The notes beneath the pieces were generated by a model. It ran no database searches, was not told where the DNA came from, and saw only the letters and a program-made list of their open reading frames with translations. Both the position numbers and the translations under genes were made by a program. A stretch of DNA of 64,000 nt, from positions 620,001 to 684,000 of the forward strand of contig NC_027861.1 of the NCBI RefSeq assembly GCF_000187245.1. Reading direction: 5' to 3'. Source of the stretch: Ogataea parapolymorpha DL-1. Taxonomy: Eukaryota; Ascomycota; Pichiomycetes; Pichiales; Pichiaceae. The stretch's first letter is position 1. Each line of letters starts with the position of its first letter. Below, in pieces: positions 1-8,741 of the stretch.

Positions 1-76
1 CACCAATATGGAAAACCCTAATATATACACATTTATAACTAATAGACTTTTTATATTGAAAGAGTCGGTTGCAAAT

Positions 77-1552
77 TTAACTAGGTGGTTTTAGCGGATC
101 GCTGGGAGAGCCTGCAGACAAGCGTTGTTCGCGTTCGTACCTTTGTTTCGAACCACGTTTTTTCTTGGCTAGCGTTATAATTTTAATCTCTTCCATCTTA
201 CCTTTTGCAGCATTTGCATTCCGCATGAAAGCAGGCCGCTCAGAGGAGTAACCATCACATTCAAGACCTAACCTCACGCACTCAGAACAAACTGGTCTCT
301 GCTCAGGGCATCGTTTTCTTCTTAGTCGGCAAGTCCAACAACCGTTCTTAGATCGAGGCGCACGATTCCTTATTCTCTTCATCCGATCTTGCATATCCTC
401 TGGCCCGCCAGAGGCATGTGGTTTGTGCGAGTCAATGTCGGCAAGATCAAAATCGTCGTGCCCAAGAAAGTCATCATCATTCCCAAATTGAAAGTGAACA
501 GCAGGATCTATGTCGGATAGCGTAGTCTTTCTTTTTTTGGGAAATCTAACTTTCAGTTTCTTCTTCTTATTTTTGTCGTCTTTTGCGGCGGCTTCCTTAC
601 GTTTTTTGTTGGTGGATCCTGGCTTTCTTCCTCTTTTCTTCTTCACAGGTTGTTCCCCTAAAAGTAGTGGACCAAAAGTTTCTTTGATCGTGTTCGACAC
701 TGTCGGAAAAGTAGCTGTTTTGACCTTTTTGTCTTGTCTGTAATCCATGCTAAAATCAAAATCTTTCTCTTCGTACTTCAGGTCTGCTGGTATATTGAAA
801 GTCGGTATTTTGAAACTCTCTGACACAGGTCTTGAGGAGGGAAGGGAACTGATCGCTTCCACACCAAATCTGTTTTTTGATTTTTCTTTCGAGTAAGATG
901 AATCACTTGGTACCCTGTTAGCTTCTCGTGAACCAGGCAACGAGGATTGAATGTAAAAATGGGAATCATTCATATTGCCAAATGCATGTCCATCCGAAAG
1001 CATGTTTTCTGTAGTATCGCCGTTCGGGGTATCCCTCCCAAGCCAAGCGTTGGACAATTCAACATCATCATACAAGGAGCGTGGGAACATCATTCTGGAA
1101 GCCGATTGAGGTGGATCCGATCTAGAATACACCTTGAGGGGTGACTGCTTGAATACATCACTATAACCGCTCGGTGTAAGCATTGAGATTGCAGGAATTA
1201 GCCTTGGTGTGCTATTTGAACTTTTGTATAGCAATCGTGTTGGTGATATCACTTCTTTGGGCGAATTTGTAGTATACATATCGAGAAATTTGGGATCAAA
1301 TGCAGAATTGAGATTCGGTTGGAAGTTCCCTGACGAATTAGTTTGACGTGAGTCTGGACGAAAAGCGTTGCCATCATTGAGCGGAATTATAACTGACTGG
1401 CCTTTTGCGTCATTGGCATGGACGTTGATGTTATTCAGGTCCAGAGACATAAGCGGAGTCTTGACCATATGAGCAGCCAGATCAATCGAGACATCTCCCG
1501 TACCTGGACGGTCAATGCTCTCGGTATCCATGACAGTTTCAAAAAAGCTCAT
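77..1552 (-). CDS. UME6: Ume6-like Zn(II)2Cys6 transcription factor
   Basis: Probable DNA-binding regulator of the Ume6 type, which in S. cerevisiae binds URS1 sites and recruits Sin3-Rpd3 to repress early meiotic genes. The Zn2Cys6 cluster lies near the C-terminus (about residues 405-432 of 491) with exact spacing C-x2-C-x6-C-x6-C-x2-C-x6-C, beginning CWTCRLRRKRC. It is followed by an RPAF...KMEEIK...AKKK tail resembling the Ume6 tail; a C-terminal position is itself unusual for this class and typical of Ume6. An AT-hook-like RGRKPG within a lysine-rich stretch precedes it. The N-terminal two thirds are serine/asparagine-rich and probably disordered. The frame stays open upstream to 1702, but those residues look like untranslated leader, so I chose the ATG at 1552; a second ATG lies at 1531. 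Orthology rests on the cluster and its tail only. Confidence 0.7.
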   Translation of the reverse strand: MSFFETVMDTESIDRPGTGDVSIDLAAHMVKTPLMSLDLNNINVHANDAKGQSVIIPLNDGNAFRPDSRQTNSSGNFQPNLNSAFDPKFLDMYTTNSPKEVISPTRLLYKSSNSTPRLIPAISMLTPSGYSDVFKQSPLKVYSRSDPPQSASRMMFPRSLYDDVELSNAWLGRDTPNGDTTENMLSDGHAFGNMNDSHFYIQSSLPGSREANRVPSDSSYSKEKSKNRFGVEAISSLPSSRPVSESFKIPTFNIPADLKYEEKDFDFSMDYRQDKKVKTATFPTVSNTIKETFGPLLLGEQPVKKKRGRKPGSTNKKRKEAAAKDDKNKKKKLKVRFPKKRKTTLSDIDPAVHFQFGNDDDFLGHDDFDLADIDSHKPHASGGPEDMQDRMKRIRNRAPRSKNGCWTCRLRRKRCPEQRPVCSECVRLGLECDGYSSERPAFMRNANAAKGKMEEIKIITLAKKKRGSKQRYEREQRLSAGSPSDPLKPPS

Positions 1553-1920
1553 TGGAACTATAATTTTGGGCCACAAAACTAGTTGACGTTTTGCATAGAA
1601 ACAAAAAAGGGATATTTTTTTTTGGCTTTGTGAAACAAAAAAAAAGCTATCCTTTTGAATCTTTCTGATGCTAGTTCGAATCCAGGCTACTTCTATGCCC
1701 AAAGCTATCCTTTCTATTTTATGCTTCGAAGGGCTTCAAAGATTTATCTCGTGGTGGGTTAAGTTTCGTTCACTAATTGAGTATCTGATAAAACAAACAA
1801 AGACTGTAAATCTTTAAAATTATCTTAGCGCTCAGATATTTTATCTTTTTTCTTACTGCGATGGGCAAGTCGTGTAATTGTTCAGAAGGATTCGCGACAT
1901 GTATAGTGTTATATTGAGAT
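1553..1920. other. Intergenic region between UME6 5' end and CBS2 3' end
   Basis: This 368-base stretch should contain the UME6 leader and promoter and the CBS2 3' end, since both genes run leftwards. It has T-rich and A-rich runs around 1605-1650, which suit a nucleosome-poor core promoter, and an AT-rich stretch at 1790-1860. I see no gene, RNA or clear operator in it. Confidence 0.5.
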
Positions 1921-2991
1921 TTATTTGACAAATGGTAGCTCACTTTCTCGGTGTTCCAGTTCGCGCTTGGATACGAGCAGATTATTCAACATGCTATTGA
2001 CGGGGGTTGCTTGGCGCTGTTGCTTAGCTGAGTTGACAATATAGCTGGTTGCATAACCAGGAATTGACTGCTGGTGATTGAAGCCGTGCTGTTCAACCAG
2101 CTCCTTGATGAGCACCATTAACCGTTCCTTTTTGAGCAGCCGCGTCATTGACGGGTCGTATCGATGCAATACACGATAATGGCTTGTGGATTGTAAAACT
2201 TGTATGCATTCATCGACAATGTCGGAAACGATACGCTCAACCGACTCTGTGTAGCCCAGCGAGCCTAGATCAAAATTCAGGAGCCGGCCCAATGCATTTA
2301 GACAACAATCTGCGACTGTTGTTTCAACCTGTACCTGGTAAACGTCCTTTAAAGGGCAATACGTTGCTTGGAGTATGCGATTATCCAATAACCCTTTCAC
2401 TACAGAAGGGACAACTGTGTCGGCAGGAAAGAAGGTAGACTGTGAGCTGGCAAAGCTTTCAAAACTTTGCTTGGATGGATATGCGGAGATCAGTAATTTT
2501 CCTGCTTTTATATGATTCACATCAAAATTTGACGAGCTGGACAAAACGTGCGTGGTGACAGCTTGAAACACGTTTGGCCTGGTATCAGAGCTACGAGGCC
2601 ACAAATGATCCAAAGCTGCCTGTATTGCTCCCAATGGTGGATTCACAAATAATAAATTCGTATCCTTAGAGATCCTGCTGGCGTACGGAAGAATCTGTTC
2701 TTCTAGTTTTAGCGTGTTCATGCATACTATCAAATCGTCAATATTCAAACCAGTTGTGTCGGGAAGATTTTCAAATGCCTTGAATTGAAGTTCTTTGGCT
2801 ACAGGATTACCTGGAGTCATTTTGTTAATATACTTTATTGTAGATCCTGCCTCGGTAAATCGCCTGAACAGCCGTGAATTGTTGAAAAGCAGCTGAACAT
2901 TAAATGCCTGCGGATTCAACGTTTGCTTTGCTTGGGCTGCTAAGAACTTAAAATTCAAGTCCGAGCCTAACAAAAACGCGTTTCTTGTCAT
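1921..2991 (-). CDS. CBS2: Cbs2-like mitochondrial COB translational activator
   Basis: Likely ortholog of Cbs2, a mitochondrial membrane-associated protein that activates translation of cytochrome b (COB) mRNA in S. cerevisiae. The 356-residue protein has a ketopantoate-reductase-like layout: an N-terminal Rossmann-like start (AFLLGSDLNFKFLAAQ) and a C-terminal helical domain with a degenerate NALGRLL segment. Catalytic lysine and asparagine motifs of real ketopantoate reductases are not evident, so enzyme activity is doubtful. The NLLFVNPPLGAI and RPNVFQAVTTHV segments resemble Cbs2 as I remember it (389 residues in S. cerevisiae). Neighbours support this: CBS2, RKM2, CAB5 and MSS116 are also clustered in S. 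cerevisiae (YDR194-198). It is divergent from MSS116 across 98 bases. The alternative is a PAN5-type reductase. Confidence 0.75.
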   Translation of the reverse strand: MTRNAFLLGSDLNFKFLAAQAKQTLNPQAFNVQLLFNNSRLFRRFTEAGSTIKYINKMTPGNPVAKELQFKAFENLPDTTGLNIDDLIVCMNTLKLEEQILPYASRISKDTNLLFVNPPLGAIQAALDHLWPRSSDTRPNVFQAVTTHVLSSSSNFDVNHIKAGKLLISAYPSKQSFESFASSQSTFFPADTVVPSVVKGLLDNRILQATYCPLKDVYQVQVETTVADCCLNALGRLLNFDLGSLGYTESVERIVSDIVDECIQVLQSTSHYRVLHRYDPSMTRLLKKERLMVLIKELVEQHGFNHQQSIPGYATSYIVNSAKQQRQATPVNSMLNNLLVSKRELEHRESELPFVK

Positions 2992-3025
2992 GCTAAAATA
3001 ATTACGTACTTGTGGTATTTTGTAA

Positions 3026-3035
3026 GTCGATCGAC
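3026..3035. promoter_or_regulatory. 10-bp palindrome GTCGATCGAC in divergent promoter
   Basis: A perfect palindrome lies between the divergent starts of CBS2 (2991) and MSS116 (3090). The same decamer occurs upstream of TMA20 and a partial copy upstream of NUG1. A regulatory role is inferred from position only. Confidence 0.4.
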
Positions 3036-3089
3036 CCTGTAAGAAAAATTTTCGCTCCCTAAAAATTTTATCTAAAGAAGGATATTTCT

Positions 3090-4832
3090 ATGTTTGTTCT
3101 TCTTAAACCGTTTGCTGCCGTGAGGGCAACTCTAGGCAGTCCTGCCGTTAGAAGGGCTGCTGCCTTCTATAGCACCGAAGGTCTGAACCTTCAGGTTGAC
3201 CAAACTGCCCTTCACTTGAAAATTCAGGATGTTTTCACAAAGGTCGCAAGTGAAACCCTCACCGAAGTTCAAGGAAGAGTGATCCCTGAGATGCTTACTA
3301 CCAGTAATGGCGTGTTAGTGAGAGCAAAAACTGGTACTGGTAAGACTTATGCGTTTGGTCTCCCTGTGATCAACGAGTGGTTGAGTGACAAAAATTTTGG
3401 AAAGCAGGAGAGTGTTCACACTGTGGTGATCAACCCAACTAGAGACCTTGCTTTCCAGACCCAGAGGGCTCTGGATAAGGTGTGGAAGGATGCAGCCCCT
3501 AGAAATAACCGCAGAGGCATCGATTTGTGCGTTGGGCAGATGAAATATGATCAGATTAGAAGGGGAGTTAATGGAAGATTCAAATCTGCGGCTTTAGTGG
3601 CAACACCAGGAAGATTGCTTGACATGTTGGAGTCTGATCAATCTTTTGCAAAATCGTTCAAAGATTTGAGACATTTTGTTATTGATGAGGCCGACGTTCT
3701 TTGCGCTCATGATTTTAAGGAAGCTCTCTTGGCTATCGTTAGCCGGATTAAAGAGAATCATCAAGATCCTAGCTTGCTGAAAGTGACCATGTTTTCTGCC
3801 ACCATGGATTCGAACACCAAAGAACTTGCTCGCAAACTGATGGGCGAGGATTACAAATATATTGATGTGAGTTCTGGCCCAGAAGTGACGGACAGTGTTA
3901 ACCAGTCACTTGTGACAACAAACAGCCTTTTTGAAAGCTTTGCTGTTGCCTTGAAATTGGTGATTGAAAAGTTAGATGCCACCAACGGTAAGGTGATTGT
4001 GTTCATGCCAAACATCAAGACCACAGATTTCTTCTATTGTTTGGCTAAAGAGGTCATCGACGAATACTATGGTAGAAAAGCTGAGGTTTACACCCTGCAT
4101 GGAGATTTGAGTCAGGGTGCTCGCAACAGAAACCAGGTCAGATTCAGAAGTGCCAGAAAGGGAGTTTTGGTTTCGTCTAACGTCGGTGCTAGAGGTATGG
4201 ATTTCCCTGGTGTCAACAGTGTGATTCAGCTGGGAGTGCAATATGAAACAGCTTCGCATACTCACAGGGTGGGTAGAACAGGAAGAGCTGGAACCACAGG
4301 AGAGTCTATCTCCATATTGACTGAGCATGAAATGTTTTATGCTGAAAGATTAAAGAAAGAAGGTCACGAGTTTGAGATTTTAGAAAAACCTGAGATTACT
4401 CCCGAGTTTGAAAAGCAAATGACAAGCGTTTTGAGAGACATCCCATCTGATATCAACCAGATGGTCACGTCGCTTTTGGGATCTTATGGCTCTGTGCCTC
4501 GGATAGAGAAAGATGGTGATCCAAAAAGTCTTGCTCTTGATTGTGGTGATCTTTATCAAAAATTTATGGGAGAAGGTAATCTGCCCTCTGTCAAGGCAGT
4601 CGATCTTGATAGATTTAGAGTTTCATCTCGTGATGCCGAAGGTGTGTTCAACGTGAGAGGCAATTTGAGAAAGGGATTTAATTCTGGAGGATACAACAAT
4701 AGGGGACATAGGAATTTTGGAGACAGAACTGAGGGATCATACAAACCAAGAAGATCTGGTAATGGGTACGGAGGTAACTTCGAAAGAAAGAATTTCGGAA
4801 ATCGCCGCTGGGACAGGAACAATAAGTTTTAG
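3090..4832 (+). CDS. MSS116: Mitochondrial DEAD-box RNA helicase Mss116
   Basis: ATP-dependent RNA chaperone of the mitochondrial matrix that helps splice group I and II introns and supports mitochondrial translation and transcription. Motifs in order: Walker A RAKTGTGKT, motif Ia PTRDLAFQ, VATPGRLLDM, DEAD box VIDEADVL, motif III MFSATM, then the second RecA domain with GARGMDFPGV and the arginine-finger motif THRVGRTGRAG. A basic, glycine/arginine/asparagine-rich tail (about residues 520-580) matches the Mss116 C-terminal extension. The N-terminus is basic and lacks acidic residues for about 28 positions, fitting a targeting presequence. At 580 residues it is somewhat shorter than S. cerevisiae Mss116 (664). 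It converges on RKM2 with 44 bases between the stops. Confidence 0.92.
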   Translation: MFVLLKPFAAVRATLGSPAVRRAAAFYSTEGLNLQVDQTALHLKIQDVFTKVASETLTEVQGRVIPEMLTTSNGVLVRAKTGTGKTYAFGLPVINEWLSDKNFGKQESVHTVVINPTRDLAFQTQRALDKVWKDAAPRNNRRGIDLCVGQMKYDQIRRGVNGRFKSAALVATPGRLLDMLESDQSFAKSFKDLRHFVIDEADVLCAHDFKEALLAIVSRIKENHQDPSLLKVTMFSATMDSNTKELARKLMGEDYKYIDVSSGPEVTDSVNQSLVTTNSLFESFAVALKLVIEKLDATNGKVIVFMPNIKTTDFFYCLAKEVIDEYYGRKAEVYTLHGDLSQGARNRNQVRFRSARKGVLVSSNVGARGMDFPGVNSVIQLGVQYETASHTHRVGRTGRAGTTGESISILTEHEMFYAERLKKEGHEFEILEKPEITPEFEKQMTSVLRDIPSDINQMVTSLLGSYGSVPRIEKDGDPKSLALDCGDLYQKFMGEGNLPSVKAVDLDRFRVSSRDAEGVFNVRGNLRKGFNSGGYNNRGHRNFGDRTEGSYKPRRSGNGYGGNFERKNFGNRRWDRNNKF

Positions 4833-4876
4833 AAAAGAGTTGCATGCGCTTCGAACTTGCTGTAAATTTTAGATCT

Positions 4877-6142
4877 TTAATGCTGTATATAGGCGTCGCA
4901 AATTATATTGATATTATGATGCGCTTGAACAATTAACGATGACCTGTAGGATTTGGGATATCGGCGCACCTTTTCTTGTTTGTCTTTGGACGCAGCCAGA
5001 ATTTTATTCAGGATCTTTTGAACTAGTAAGTGGCTGTTCTTTTTATATGGAGCACCCTCGCTCATGCCATTAATGATCGGAAGTATTTTGCTGAGATCTT
5101 TTTCCTGTAGCGTTGCGAGAGCAATTTCAGTTCGGAACGACATTTCATCTGACGTTAGCGTGTACTCACCGTAGTAGTTGTGTTTCTTGAGGAATTCCGA
5201 TTGTTCACCTTTGAGCAATTTCAGAATGTAAGGTGTTATGTCTAGGCTGTTCCATGGATTACAACGAGCGGGTAGCATAAATCCATATTCGCAGAGAAGA
5301 AACTCGTCACTGTGCGCTCCATAGCTGAAAAATATTTGGTCTCCATCGCTATATGGATAGGACCCAGACGTCACTTGAAATCCTTTTGTAGAAGAGATAT
5401 TAATGGAGCAATGATCATCAGGTGCGTGGTTAATGAAGTCAACGAAAGGAACCAGTGTAAAATTATCCTCCAGCTGTTTGTCCAATATTTCTGGTAGTTC
5501 CATATATAGGCATCTTGAATTGCAGCAAACCCAAGCCCATAGAAAATCATCCTGGGAAACAAGACTTGTACAGTCCAAGCCAACATCAGAAAGAAACTCC
5601 TGAACAGTTCTGTAGTCGCTAAGGAATTTTTCCTGTTGGGCTTTAGAGTGCTCTTTTATAGAATTTGGTAGCAAATCGAATATTGGATCATTTTGAAGAG
5701 CCCAAATCATAGGCATCCCATCAAGCTCTGATATTGATGGGAGCACGTCGATGAAGGGTTTCCAATAAGATTCTGGTTTTTGTTTTTCCAGAACGAGGTA
5801 GAGTGAAACAAGCTGAAAGGACGATAACTGCAGCAGTTTCGATAATTCGAAATTGGCATAAATTGGATCAATCTGCCCATCAGGAATATAGATGTAGTTC
5901 TTACAGTTGATGGGAAAAACCCAGTTTGTGCTTTTCTCAAGATGCTTGAGTACTGTAACATAGTTCAATAAATAAGAGTGCGGTATAGTTATCAGTGGCT
6001 CGTTTTTGACTATCTTGCTGTTCGCTACGAGCGACCGACCGGTCACATCGTCTTTATTTATATGGATTTTTGAGGACACGACGGCTGCAGGACGCTGTGA
6101 GTCGCCCTCAAGCCAGTGGACCAGTTTCTTTAATGGATCCAT
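4877..6142 (-). CDS. RKM2: SET-domain lysine methyltransferase, Rkm2-like
   Basis: Predicted S-adenosylmethionine-dependent protein lysine methyltransferase of the SET/Rubisco-LSMT class. Rkm2 methylates ribosomal protein uL11 in S. cerevisiae. Visible SET elements are the N-terminal GRSLVANSKIVKNEPLITIP, the inserted helical region including SYWKPFIDVLP, the core VPFVDFINHAPDDHCSINI, and the catalytic-tyrosine motif FFSYGAHSDEFLLCEYGF. The family is clear; the choice of Rkm2 over Rkm1 or Efm1 rests on gene order, because CAB5, CBS2 and MSS116 flank RKM2 in S. cerevisiae. At 421 residues it is shorter than S. cerevisiae Rkm2 (479). Its ATG is only 20 bases from the divergent ATG of CAB5, so the two leaders or promoters must overlap the partner's coding sequence. 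Confidence 0.78.
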   Translation of the reverse strand: MDPLKKLVHWLEGDSQRPAAVVSSKIHINKDDVTGRSLVANSKIVKNEPLITIPHSYLLNYVTVLKHLEKSTNWVFPINCKNYIYIPDGQIDPIYANFELSKLLQLSSFQLVSLYLVLEKQKPESYWKPFIDVLPSISELDGMPMIWALQNDPIFDLLPNSIKEHSKAQQEKFLSDYRTVQEFLSDVGLDCTSLVSQDDFLWAWVCCNSRCLYMELPEILDKQLEDNFTLVPFVDFINHAPDDHCSINISSTKGFQVTSGSYPYSDGDQIFFSYGAHSDEFLLCEYGFMLPARCNPWNSLDITPYILKLLKGEQSEFLKKHNYYGEYTLTSDEMSFRTEIALATLQEKDLSKILPIINGMSEGAPYKKNSHLLVQKILNKILAASKDKQEKVRRYPKSYRSSLIVQAHHNINIICDAYIQH

Positions 6143-6162
6143 GAAAAATAAAAAAAATAATT

Positions 6163-6888
6163 ATGCTTGTTCTAGGACTAACTGGAGGTATAGCTAGCGG
6201 AAAATCCACTGTGTCCAAACGCTTGCAAGAAGAGCATCACATAACTGTCATCGATGCCGACAAGATTGCTCGCCAAATAGTGGAGCCTGGACGGCCTGCG
6301 TATAAGAAAATAGTGCGATATTTTGGTGATAAGATTACTGACTTAATCTTGCCAGATGGTACCTTGAACAGATCTGCTCTTGGAGCATATGTGTTTCAAA
6401 ACAAAGGCGAATTGCAGGTTTTAAACAAGATCACACATGGACAAGTGCGCAAAGAAATGCTTTGGCTGATGCTGTGCAGCTGGCTTAAATTGGAGTCAAT
6501 CGTGGTTCTTGACGTGCCGCTGCTTTTCGAAGCAGGTATGGATATTATTTGTGGCACGATAATAAGTGTGGTCTGCGAGCCGAAGATACAATTGGAACGG
6601 CTGATGGAGCGTAATCCGGAACTCAGCCGTGCGGAGTGTGAAAAACGAATCGCGAGCCAGATGTCGAACGATGACAAGATCAAGCGATCTGATTACGTAC
6701 TAGACAATAACAATAGTGTTGAGGAGCTCAACGAGAAGATTGATAGCGTGATACGCAAAGTGCAGCCTTCTTTATGGGTGACCCTGTTAGAGTATATTCC
6801 ATTTATTGGGGCGTTGTTTGCAATTAAAAGTGTTGCACGAAGATGGTGGACACACTACGAGATCCGTCGACAATCAAAAACTGACTGA
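6163..6888 (+). CDS. CAB5: Dephospho-CoA kinase
   Basis: Phosphorylates the 3'-hydroxyl of dephospho-CoA, the last step of coenzyme A synthesis. The protein begins directly with the Walker A motif (GLTGGIASGKST, residues 5-16), followed by the family signature VIDADKIARQIVEPGRPAY and a lid region with RMSxx-like SRAECEKRIASQM. Its 241 residues equal the S. cerevisiae Cab5 length as I recall it. The C-terminal tail WVTLLEYIPFIGALFAIKS is hydrophobic and fits a membrane anchor, consistent with reported mitochondrial outer-membrane/lipid-droplet association of fungal enzymes. The start is secure, because the P-loop follows within a few residues and a stop lies close upstream. Confidence 0.95.
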   Translation: MLVLGLTGGIASGKSTVSKRLQEEHHITVIDADKIARQIVEPGRPAYKKIVRYFGDKITDLILPDGTLNRSALGAYVFQNKGELQVLNKITHGQVRKEMLWLMLCSWLKLESIVVLDVPLLFEAGMDIICGTIISVVCEPKIQLERLMERNPELSRAECEKRIASQMSNDDKIKRSDYVLDNNNSVEELNEKIDSVIRKVQPSLWVTLLEYIPFIGALFAIKSVARRWWTHYEIRRQSKTD

Positions 6889-7108
6889 TTAGAAGCATCA
6901 GCCAGTGTACAGGGCGAGAGCTAATTTGTCCCAAAAAAGAAAATTGACAGCTGTCGACAGAAAATTTTTTGTCGACGCCTGTCGACTTGATTCTCTGTTG
7001 GGCAGCATCCCAACAAATCGACGGGGCGGTTTATTAGTGGCTTGATCTCATTTTTTTTTTATTAATATAAGTATATATTCACTAGTACAGGCAATTCTTC
7101 TCACGAAA
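6889..7108 (+). promoter_or_regulatory. OLE1 promoter with clustered palindromes
   Basis: The 220 bases before OLE1 hold several symmetric elements. CTGTCGACAG is a perfect palindrome at 6951-6960. Two more GTCGAC hexamers sit at 6971-6976 and 6981-6986, ten bases apart. A perfect inverted repeat GTTGGG/CCCAAC with a six-base spacer covers 6997-7014. A GGGGCGG element lies at 7023-7029, followed by a T-rich run and an AT-rich stretch with TATA-like sequences near 7060-7080. Function is inferred from position. Confidence 0.55.
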
Positions 7109-8569
7109 ATGTCAGCACTGGATTCTGTGGACCTATCCACTGCTAATGCTGTGGCTGCAGGTACCAACAAGCCTGCCAAGAGAATAGTGGCTTATGGCAT
7201 TGGAGGAAAGTTGATGGGAACCAAGTCTATGACAGATGTCACAGCTGAAGAGCTGAGCAAAGATTCGGTGGCAATGATGCTTGCTAAAGACAGGGAGCTA
7301 AAGAATAAATATCTGAAGCAGAAACATATCAGCGAACAGCCATGGACTTGGGAGAACTGGCACCGTCACATCAATTGGCTCAACTTCATCTTGGTGCTTG
7401 CTGTTCCACTAGCAGGACTGATCTCCACCAAATGGGTTCCTTTGAAGCTTCACACTTTTGTGACCGCAGTCATACTGTACTGCTTTGGTGGTCTCTCCAT
7501 CACCGCTGGATATCACAGACACTGGGCTCACAGAGCCTATGATTGCAGATTGCCTGTGAAAATCTTTTTCGCCCTCTTTGGAGCTTCTGCTGTTGAAGGA
7601 TCCATCAAGATGTGGGGACATCAGCACAGGGTTCACCACAGATACACAGACACGCCAAGAGATCCATACGATGCGAAGAGGGGTTTCTGGTATTCTCATA
7701 TGGGATGGATGCTTTTGGTGCCAAACCCAAGATACAAGGCAAGAGCCGACATTAGCGATTTGCTCGATGACTGGGTTGTCAGAGTTCAGCATAGACACTA
7801 CTTGTTGCTCATGGTGGTCATGGCATTCCTATTCCCCGCCGTCCTGACTCACTATCTATTCAATGACTTCTGGGGTGGATTTATCTACGCTGGATTGCTA
7901 AGAGCCGTGTTCATTCAGCAGGCAACCTTCTGTGTGAACTCGCTTGCCCATTGGATTGGAGAACAACCATTTGACGACAGAAGAACTCCAAGAGACCACA
8001 TTCTGACCGCTCTCGTCACCTTTGGAGAAGGATACCATAACTTCCACCACGAATTCCCATCAGATTACAGAAACGCACTGAAATGGTACCAATATGATCC
8101 AACCAAGGTGGTTATCTACCTTCTCTCCAAGGTTGGACTTGCATATAACCTGAAGAGATTTTCGCAAAACGCTATTGACCAGGGTATCTTACAACAGCAA
8201 CAGAAGAAGCTGGATAGAATGAGAGCCAAGCTTAACTGGGGTCCACAGCTTAGTGAGCTGCCAGTGTGGGATAAGTCCACATTCTTTGAGAAGGCCAAAG
8301 AACAAAAAGGACTGGTTATTATTTCGGGCATTGTGCATGACTGCTCCAACTTCCTTACGGAGCACCCGGGCGGACAAGCTCTCCTTAAAACCTCCTTTGG
8401 TAAAGATGCTACAATGGCCTTCAATGGAGGTGTGTATGCCCACTCGAACGCTGCTCACAACTTGTTGGCTACTATGAGAGTTGCTGTCATCAGGGATGGC
8501 GGAGCTAATGGAGACACCTTCGACGCGCAATTGCGGTATCTCGCCAGCAAGGAAAACAAAAAGGAGTAG
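7109..8569 (+). CDS. OLE1: Acyl-CoA delta-9 desaturase
   Basis: Integral ER-membrane di-iron enzyme that introduces the delta-9 double bond into palmitoyl- and stearoyl-CoA to make palmitoleate and oleate. The three histidine boxes are present: HRHWAH (136-141), HQHRVHHRY (171-179) and HNFHHEF (about 310-316). Hydrophobic segments lie before the first box and around residues 225-260. The C-terminal third is the fused cytochrome b5 domain typical of fungal Ole1, with haem ligands in HPGG (about 419) and in YAHSNAAHN (about 445), so the protein supplies its own electron donor. At 486 residues it is slightly shorter than S. cerevisiae Ole1 (510). Codon use looks biased towards preferred codons, fitting high expression. 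Confidence 0.97.
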   Translation: MSALDSVDLSTANAVAAGTNKPAKRIVAYGIGGKLMGTKSMTDVTAEELSKDSVAMMLAKDRELKNKYLKQKHISEQPWTWENWHRHINWLNFILVLAVPLAGLISTKWVPLKLHTFVTAVILYCFGGLSITAGYHRHWAHRAYDCRLPVKIFFALFGASAVEGSIKMWGHQHRVHHRYTDTPRDPYDAKRGFWYSHMGWMLLVPNPRYKARADISDLLDDWVVRVQHRHYLLLMVVMAFLFPAVLTHYLFNDFWGGFIYAGLLRAVFIQQATFCVNSLAHWIGEQPFDDRRTPRDHILTALVTFGEGYHNFHHEFPSDYRNALKWYQYDPTKVVIYLLSKVGLAYNLKRFSQNAIDQGILQQQQKKLDRMRAKLNWGPQLSELPVWDKSTFFEKAKEQKGLVIISGIVHDCSNFLTEHPGGQALLKTSFGKDATMAFNGGVYAHSNAAHNLLATMRVAVIRDGGANGDTFDAQLRYLASKENKKE

Positions 8570-8741
8570 AGGGACCCGCGGTTATTGATTTCATGATTTC
8601 TGTTGAGACGACGAAAATATGAAAAATAACGGATGTTATATAGGATATGCACCCCTTTTTAGGATATGTTTTTTTTTCTTCACCTAAATGTAAATAAAAA
8701 AAGCGTGGACTTTTTTTGTTGTTGTGGATACATCACTTTTC

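Noticed and set aside
1670..1700. TTCGAATCC string resembling a tRNA T-loop
   Set aside because: The flanking bases cannot form a five-pair T stem, and no acceptor, D or anticodon arm is found around it.
1921..2991. Annotating this gene as an active ketopantoate reductase (PAN5)
   Set aside because: The catalytic motifs are degenerate, and both gene order and residual similarity point to Cbs2, which shares the fold without known enzyme activity.
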